DNA from: Strongyloides papillosus
Lineage: Eukaryota; Nematoda; Chromadorea; Rhabditida; Strongyloididae
Direction: 5' to 3'
Length of the DNA stretch: 64,000 nucleotides
Assembly: GCA_005656395.1 (NCBI GenBank)
Contig: SRSI01000038.1
Location: 682,001 to 746,000, forward strand
Below, piece by piece: positions 57,280 through 64,000 of this stretch. The first letter of the stretch is position 1. Each line of letters opens with the position of its first letter. The notes under the pieces are model-generated. The model was not told the DNA's origin. It worked only from the letters and a program-made list of their open reading frames with translations, and ran no database searches. The translations under genes were made by a program, and so were the position numbers.

Positions 57280-58775
57280 AATTTTTTCTGCCTCACAGCT
57301 CGAGGTTTGTGTGTATTGTCGGAAAACTTCACTTTTACTCTAAAAATAATTTTCGTGTGCTTTAATAAACCCCCTAATTTTTTATATTTTCCTTTGAAAC
57401 TTTGTTAGTTGACTTGAATAATGATGTAAATTTTTCAGAAAATACGGTTTTAAGAATATGCCATATATGGGAAATTTTTTTTGGTTGTGAATATTTTTTG
57501 ATGTCTCGTTTACTTTTCTCTAAAAATTTTCTGTAACATTCTCCTACATCCCCTCTACCCACCCATAAATTTTTGAATCAATCCTCCGCTCTGATTTAGA
57601 GAAAATTAATTTTTAATGACTTCAATTTTTTTAAAGAAAATATGTCATTAAACATGCTAAATAAGGATTCTTTTGTATTATTTTATATGTAAAACATTGA
57701 CCTAATTATTCTTAAGGCTTTTACAATTATCCCATGTAAGTCTATAAAATATAAAAATATTAAATAAATATTATTTTTTGCTACAAAATAATAAATTATT
57801 TTATGTTATATAGAAAATAGCCAAAAATAACTATTTCAATATAATTTTCAAGATTATTATGAAAAAATCTGTTTTAAGTTTCTCGATAATGTAATTTGTG
57901 CATGGGTGAAATGTGTATTGCAATTAAAACTAAAAATTAAAAAATTTCATAAACAATGATTAGTTTTCATATTGAAAATTTGCAATAATGTGTTTTTCAA
58001 TTTAAATCATATTTTCCATCTGATTTTTAAAAGCGTTAAGAAAGGTAGTTAGTAAAATGTTCAAAAAAATAAATTTTTTAAACCAATACATTATACTAAA
58101 CTTTTAAATGCCATTAATTTCTAATTATTATTCTATTGTTTAAAATTACCGTTAATTTTACTAATAGAATGTTATAATCTGACTCTATGAAGCCAAACAA
58201 ATAGTGTTCAATGATTTAACATAAAATGTCTTTTTATTTGCTTAAATTTAAAATAAAAACGAATTATTCTTATATAGCAAAAAATGATATTTTTTTATTT
58301 TTATATTTTAAAAAATTACTGGACATAATTGTAAATACATTAGAAATAGTTTATAAGTTTTATATCGTTAAAAAAACATTAAAGTATGCATAATAATTAT
58401 AATTATTTGGTTAAAATGAGTAAGAAATAAGAATTAATTTTTTAAAGATTAATTTCCTCTAAATCAGAGTAGAGGATCGACTTAAAAATTTATGAGTGTG
58501 TAAAGGGGATGTAGGAGAATGTTATAGAAAATTTTTAGAGAAAAGTAAAAGGGACATCAAAAAATATTCACAACTAAAAAAATTTTTTTCATATATGTCA
58601 TTTTACCAAAACCGTATTTTCCGAACAATTTACATCATTATTCAAGCCAACTGACAAAGTTTCAAAGTAAAATATTAAAATTAAAGGATTTATTTATATT
58701 TCTAAAGTTAAAATTTAATCGTATTAAAGTGCAGTTTTCCCCAACCTCGAGCTGTGGCCTCCATACAATACACGT
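57280..58775. mobile_element. Foldback-type element with ~340-bp inverted arms
   Basis: 57280-57620 and 58430-58775 are imperfect inverted copies, recognisable over their whole length by words such as CACAGCTCGAGG, GAAACTTTGT, AATAATGATGTAAATT, AAAATACGGTTTT and AACATTCTCCTACATCCCC. The ~810-bp centre is AT-rich and noncoding. The short frames inside the arms are mirror images of each other, not genes. Ends and target duplication are not fixed; similarity may continue a little outward. Confidence 0.75.
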
Positions 58776-58899
58776 ACCCTTTGTTTGCGATAGAATCTTT
58801 TTTTGTTCTTTCTTAGGATCTTTATTGGTATTTTTTGGCTCTTCCAATATATTATACAAATTTGGTAGTTTTTAAAGTATTATCATGTTATGTCCAATT

Positions 58900-59270
58900 C
58901 AAATAATAATGAGAAAGTACAAATTGAATTTTGTTCGTTTGAAGGCATCACAGGAGTGTTTTTCTTTAAGGAAAGTGGAGTTGTGATAGATTATCCCGTC
59001 AAATTTGTCATTGGATTTCCATAGTTTGTTGCTGAACACGTTTCATGACATCTGGTAAGCGGCAGTTGTGGCACTTGAAACAATTAATGTACGTAAAGTG
59101 GAGTATCAACACGGTATTCAAGAGTAGAAATAACAGAACTGGAATTGCTCTTTATTGGTAACATTGTGTATTGAGAAGTAGGAGATAATAGAGCATGAAT
59201 AGAATTAAGATTCATGTCATTAAGTTCATTTTCTAATCGCTCTATCAATTCTTGGTTTATTGATCATTTT
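58900..59270 (-). pseudogene. Decayed coding fragment with a CFKCHNC motif
   Basis: GC-richer than its surroundings. On the minus strand one frame gives NQELIERLENELNDMN and LEYRVDTPLYVH before a stop; a shifted frame directly after gives INCFKCHNCRLPDVMK. The CFKCHNC spacing resembles the middle of a LIM zinc domain. Frame breaks argue for a pseudogene, or for exons whose junctions I could not find. Confidence 0.3.
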
Positions 59271-60732
59271 AACTTTGGTAAATGTATATATTAATTTAAT
59301 GATTATTATCCATGGTGAGGAAAAAATAATATTATTTTAAATACCACTTCTTTGTAACATTCAATCATTGAGAACTGTAAACATGTAAAACAATATTTAT
59401 AAACTTTCCTAAAAATTCAAAGTTTTTTATCAACCCTAATATAATGTATTGTATTTTGATATCAATTAAAAAAAGCATGAAACTTTCAAAATATAACATT
59501 CACTTACACATTATTTTTATAATATAGGTCATAATGCCACCATAAATGTTGTAAAAATAGTATTCAGATCTCTCATATATAGAAAAATTAAAATCATTTT
59601 TTCTTGAACATCTTTGCTTAATTTATAATAAATATATTTTGATAATAATGTTGTAAATTTCTCATACGCCCATAATTTTACCATTTATAATAAAATAATT
59701 CTTATAAGTAATGACAATACATGTTAAATTGGTTTAAATAAAAGTATAGATTCTCTTCCACCTAAAAAGTACAATTTTACTAGTAAAAACTAATTAGATT
59801 AGTAGTACTAAACAATTTTATCACTCTCCATTAATTATATAAATAAAAGGAATCACTTCACAATCAATAAAATTATTTTTAATGACAATTGTATGGTTTA
59901 TTAAAATAGTTTAATAAAAAATCAAAGTTGGACAGATTAAATGATATTCAAAAAAGGAATGAATTTATCATTTTACATTCATAATAATCTACTAACTACT
60001 TCAAACCACAAATATCAAAAAACAATAAAAAAGGTAACGTTTTTAGAGTAAAGAGTAAACATACTTAGAAACAACAAATTGAAAGGTAATTCTCAAAATA
60101 TGTTTACATTTCTAAATGATTATTGTGAAAAAAGAACTTAAGATTTCAATTTTGTCTTGTGATTTGGTTTTTGATAAATCAATTGGATATACTCAAATAT
60201 ATTCATACACAAAAATATTATAAATAAGTTAGATATACCTCAAATTCCTTTAAAACTTATCATTCCAGATGTACTTAAAAAACAATTACATACAGAAATA
60301 TATATAATTCCATAATATACTCCTTAACCGATTTCTTCTTCTATAAATGTATAGAAAAGATTTTTACATTCTATCTTTCACAATTTTCTTAACTTTGCTG
60401 AAATATATTGAAATTCTTATGTTGTCATTATAAATTAGAAGTCTTTCCTATAGAAAGCCTATCTATTTTTAATATTTCAAATGTTTCCAGAAACAGGTAT
60501 TGTTTTTATATTAAATATATACAAGAATAAACAAATTCCATTTACTTTAAGGTCTCTTACATCTCTTCAAAAAGTTTTTCATGGAGGAATAATATAATTA
60601 ACAATATTAGGCTTTTATATATTTTCTTAAAGTGGTATATAGATAATAAGGAAATGAAAAAAAATATTTTCCAGACTTTCTTAATTTAAATTTAGAATTC
60701 TACAAATAAAATTGTTTTTAATGCTATTTATT
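59271..60732. other. AT-rich stretch without recognised features
   Basis: About 1.5 kb; no exons with supported splice sites and no structured repeats were seen. Confidence 0.4.
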
Positions 60733-61780
60733 TTAATAACTGCTATCAAATAATTCATCAATCACAACTTTTATACATAACGCAAAATACTTAAAATTCT
60801 TATTACCTCTTAATGACTTACTCATAATGGCATAGAAACGTTCATGGTTATTAAGAATCATATCATTAATACGTGGTTTAATTAAATATGCTTGTGTGAT
60901 ATCATAACAACATAAGTAGTTCTAGTATTTTCAAGTTTTACAAATAGCATTAAACATTAATAAATAAACTACCAAAATGTGTTAAAACAAATGTTTTTAT
61001 GAAAATGTAGATCCAATGTTTCCTTCTGTTTTTACAGCTACCTGAATTTTATTTGAAATATTAATTTCTTATTACATCCTGTTGAATTAGAATATGTTAG
61101 TAATTTTGTTTGTAGTTGACATAGAATGGGATATAAAAAAGTTACATTTTACTAGAACCATTGAATGAAAATTAAGAAAGATAACCAGGAAGAATGTAGA
61201 AAAGATATAAAAAAGTTATAAGGTCAATTGCTATAATTTTATTATTGTTTCTTATTTGTTTTACTTTAAAAATATGAGAAGGCAAAATATTACATGATTA
61301 TTAAATATGTTAGGAATGTATTGGTTGATTTTCCATGCTTACAACAGTTTTAAGACAAAAATTTGTAATTACATTTCTCCTTGTTAAGACAGTCATGTTA
61401 CATGAATCTATATTTATGCTTTTTAAAAATCCATAAGCCCATCCTTTACTCTAGATATTATTTAATAAAAGTACGGTTATCAGTAAAAAACATTTTTTTA
61501 AACATACAATATATTGTTTCTCAAGATATCCAAAAAATTCTTTATCTACTAGTAATAAGTTAGAAATAGAAATTTTATCATTTTTAGTTGATGTAGTTGC
61601 AGTAGTATCAGATAACAATTTTGACAATTTTAGCAGTCCCATTCCTAAATTGTGTATTTTGTCTGAACTGTCCAAGTTTTTAGCAAAACATTTTTTGTAA
61701 CTAGAGGACTGTACGCACAAAACATAACCACTGAAATAATAAAACAAAAAATAGATACTTTTCCATTTCGATAAACCCAT
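60733..61780 (-). CDS. Small secreted-type protein gene, unknown family
   Basis: Three exons join in phase 0: 61780-61508, 61450-61343 and 60921-60733, giving 189 residues; a short extra exon in the 421-nt second intron cannot be excluded. The N-terminus is signal-peptide-like: MGLSKWK, a hydrophobic core of about 15 residues, then a small-residue cleavage context near VQSSS. The remainder is helical with scattered Cys and no repeat, ending NFKYFALCIKVVIDELF. All exons have standard GT-AG sites. I do not recognise the family. It lies just downstream of the kinase gene on the same strand. Confidence 0.55.
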
Positions 61781-61839
61781 TTTTAGATTTAATTTTTAGT
61801 AGTAAAAAAATGATTTTATGTTAAAATAGAATTTTCAGT

Positions 61840-63383
61840 TATGAAACTATACTAAACATAAGCAACCATAGTTTTTTCCACAGACTGATATTAAAACCTA
61901 CCTATTGTAATTTCCTTGAAAACTGCACAAAAGTGCAAAGTTATCAGATGGGATATTCCGTAAATAATTATCATCAAAAATAACTTCTCTATCAAGAGAG
62001 AGATTTTTAAAATCCTTGGACAATGACAAAACCAATGAATTATAAAAATAAACTTGAGAAATCTTGTTTTTAATAGCCATATAATCACTTTCTTTGTTCA
62101 TTACAGCATCATGAATTACCTCAAGAATTTCTTTTGATTTTACATTGATAGAAGAATTTTGAAACGGTTCATATCCACGATTAAGAAATCTAATTTTTTC
62201 TTCAATGTAATAATTCGGTGTCTTAAGCCTATAAATTATAGAAAGATATAGATATTTTTAACTTAAAATACAGCTTAATTAACTCTACAAAATGATAAAT
62301 ATCTTCGACTTTATGTAAACATATATAGATAATACAGACATTCTAATATTGAATAAGCAATACCGGCATTTATTTTTAAACAATTTAATAAAAACTTACA
62401 GTTGATTGTCATTTTGCCATGGAAGTTTTTCACCATTAGCCCAAGTAAAGCAATTAAAATATAGACTTGTAATGTCGTCATATATTGATCCATTAGTTAA
62501 ATTATGGAGAAATAATCCACTAAAGTCATGAGTACCAGAAATGAAATTAAAAGGTATATTAGCTTCGTGATCGTAACAACTTCCAAAATCAATTAAAACA
62601 GGATTGCTTATATCTGGATTTAACATTACATTACTGCTTTTAAGGTCATTATAACAAATATTTTTTTTGTATAAAAAAGATAGCGCATTAAGAATTCCAT
62701 TTAATAAATCATACAATTCAACATGATCAAGATATGGTCGATTTTTGTTTTTAATATAAGTATCCAAAGTAATATCAAATCTTTTAATAACAATAAACTT
62801 CATTTCACTAAGACAAATTTCTCCATGGTCTACAAAAAATACAAATTAACACTTTATTTTAAAAAAAATCGTATTCGTTGGTTATTCAAATAAAAATTTA
62901 AAATGCCTTCCAGATCGTATACGGATTCGTCTATTTTGAAGAAATTTATAGTATATTAGCTATTATCTCAATTATTAAAATGCTTTAAAAAAATTTCATT
63001 TAATTGTACTTTAAGGTATCAAATTAACATATATCCGCAGTGACAAATAATAATTAATAAAAGTAAATTGATAAATATAAAACTTTTTTAAACAAATTTT
63101 GTCTCAAATAGTAAAAGAAAAATATAACCTAAAACATACCGATAATACTTGTTAAGTTATGATTTTCAGGATTGCTTTTTTCTATTTTTTTATAGACGTA
63201 TAATTCATTTTCCAAACATGGGCAGTTTCTTTTTGAAATTTTAATGCAAACTTGTTTTCTAGAAGAACGTAAATGCAATGTACCATTGTATACAATTGAA
63301 AGGTTTGATTTTGCCATTACATTATGAATGGAAATAATCCCATTTTTAATCTTGATCTTATCAGTAGGTAAATAATCTGACAT
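61840..63383 (-). CDS. CK1-like protein kinase gene
   Basis: Exons 63383-63140, 62829-62400 and 62228-61902 join in phase; a short last exon near 61850 would add a few residues and a TAA. About 335 residues. The glycine loop is degenerate, but the essential Lys (VCIKIS, about 47), helix-C Glu (CLENELY, about 59), catalytic Asp and Asn (YNDLKSSNVM, about 142; the usual HR before D is YN) and DFG (IDFGSC, about 161) are present. SGTHDF followed by IYDDITSLYF and KLPWQND is the pattern of casein kinase 1 (GT..Y, DDLES, LPW). The C-terminal 110 residues are helical. It is likely a Ser/Thr kinase in the cytoplasm or nucleus; no signal peptide is seen. Confidence 0.72.
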
Positions 63384-63622
63384 TTTAACAATGTAGCACA
63401 CGCAGAAAAAAAAGAATTATTAAAACCCTCTTTTTTTATTGTTTTAATAATTTGAATTTATTACACAAAATTAAAATTTTGTATAATATCTAAAATAGAA
63501 GAAATTTAAACCGCTTTGAGATATACCTTTTCATTTTTACTATTAATATTACAAATTATATTATCTTTAATCAGTAGTTCGAGTGATAAAATGAAAGTTT
63601 AAGATCTATTATTAATTTTTAT

Positions 63623-63998
63623 TTATTTCAAATTCTTATCAAATACGATGAATAAATGGATTGTTCTAAAACAGTTAAAATCTTCTACATCATGATAATC
63701 TTTTGATTGTGAGAAATTGGACAATGGTTTTGCTAAAAATAATACAAATCAAACTATTGTGAATACATTAATTAGTTGAAAAGGGCACAGCTACCAATCA
63801 GATCACAAGATGAGATATATTTATAACTTATTGAATTATATCCAATGATTACTATTGACGCACCAACATCACTCCTAGTTCTAAATATTCTACTATCAAA
63901 AATATTTAAACTTTTAGGACCAGCAGATATAAAAACGTTACAATTATTTGGTGCTATCATACAAACATCATTAACACAATAATGTAAATTTATTTTAA
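63623..63998 (-). pseudogene. Partial RNase H-like paralogue of gene D at the window edge
   Basis: Two minus-strand exons in compatible phase: one running in from the window edge to 63795 (donor GTAGCT) and 63732-63623, ending at a stop. The peptide SDVGASIVIIGYNSISYKY aligns with SNIGASYTIIGKNFVFTNS of gene D, and YHDVEDFNCFRTIHLF with the helix REETMDDFIMAKIL. The frame ends before the GDNPVY part, so it is truncated or spliced further outside the view. The 5' part lies beyond the window. Confidence 0.4.
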
Positions 63999-64000
63999 AT

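Noticed and set aside
57374..58859. Two minus-strand frames at 57374-57562 and 58662-58859
   Set aside because: They lie wholly or partly in the mirrored arms of the foldback element; the second may include a small real exon but could not be supported.

Overview
This window looks like nuclear DNA of a very AT-rich eukaryote, most probably a small metazoan. The signs are spliceosomal genes with short GT-AG introns, a mariner relic with typical animal-type ends, Tc1-like MITEs, an R4/Dong-like non-LTR retrotransposon, a Gypsy-class gag-pol, two transposase-like genes with C2H2 fingers, and eukaryotic tRNA genes, one with an intron. The species cannot be fixed from the sequence. Most of the window is AT-rich DNA without recognisable genes. 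Coding sequence and GC content rise together, which helped in finding short exons.

Layout. From 1 to 11 kb there are dispersed repeats, a tRNA-Ser gene and a four-exon gene (8688-7141, minus) with Tc1-like MITEs in its introns. From 11.6 to 18 kb lie a paralogue of that gene (11676-12941), a seven-copy array of micro-exon-like units (13403-13800) and a four-exon RNase H-like gene (13935-17904). From 19.6 to 24.4 kb is an intact four-exon C2H2/TNP2-like transposase gene (minus). From 24.9 to 42.7 kb is a loose cluster of ten tRNA genes with mobile elements among them: a CACTG-ended element carrying a TNP2-like exon (29141-31096), a full-length R4-like retrotransposon inside a tRNA-Glu gene (33256-37067), and a dead mariner (40158-41043). 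From 43.2 to 52 kb is a GC-richer Gypsy-like element with a structured leader, a 2182-residue gag-pol frame and a convergent antisense reading frame. From 52.4 to 56.6 kb lie an intact eight-exon paralogue of the transposase gene and, in the same orientation, a third member of the 8.6/11.7-kb family. From 57.3 to 58.8 kb is a foldback element with long inverted arms. From 60.7 to 64 kb lie a small secreted-protein gene, a CK1-like kinase gene and, at the edge, a probable decayed paralogue of the RNase H-like gene, all on the minus strand.

Most multi-exon models were built by hand: splice sites were accepted only where donor, acceptor and reading phase all agreed. The most striking unexplained signals are the row of hairpins with changing stems and a constant GATTCGTY loop in the Gypsy leader, the split tRNA-Glu with a 10-bp target duplication, the micro-exon-like array, and a two-stem hairpin found twice, 27 kb apart, with compensating base changes.
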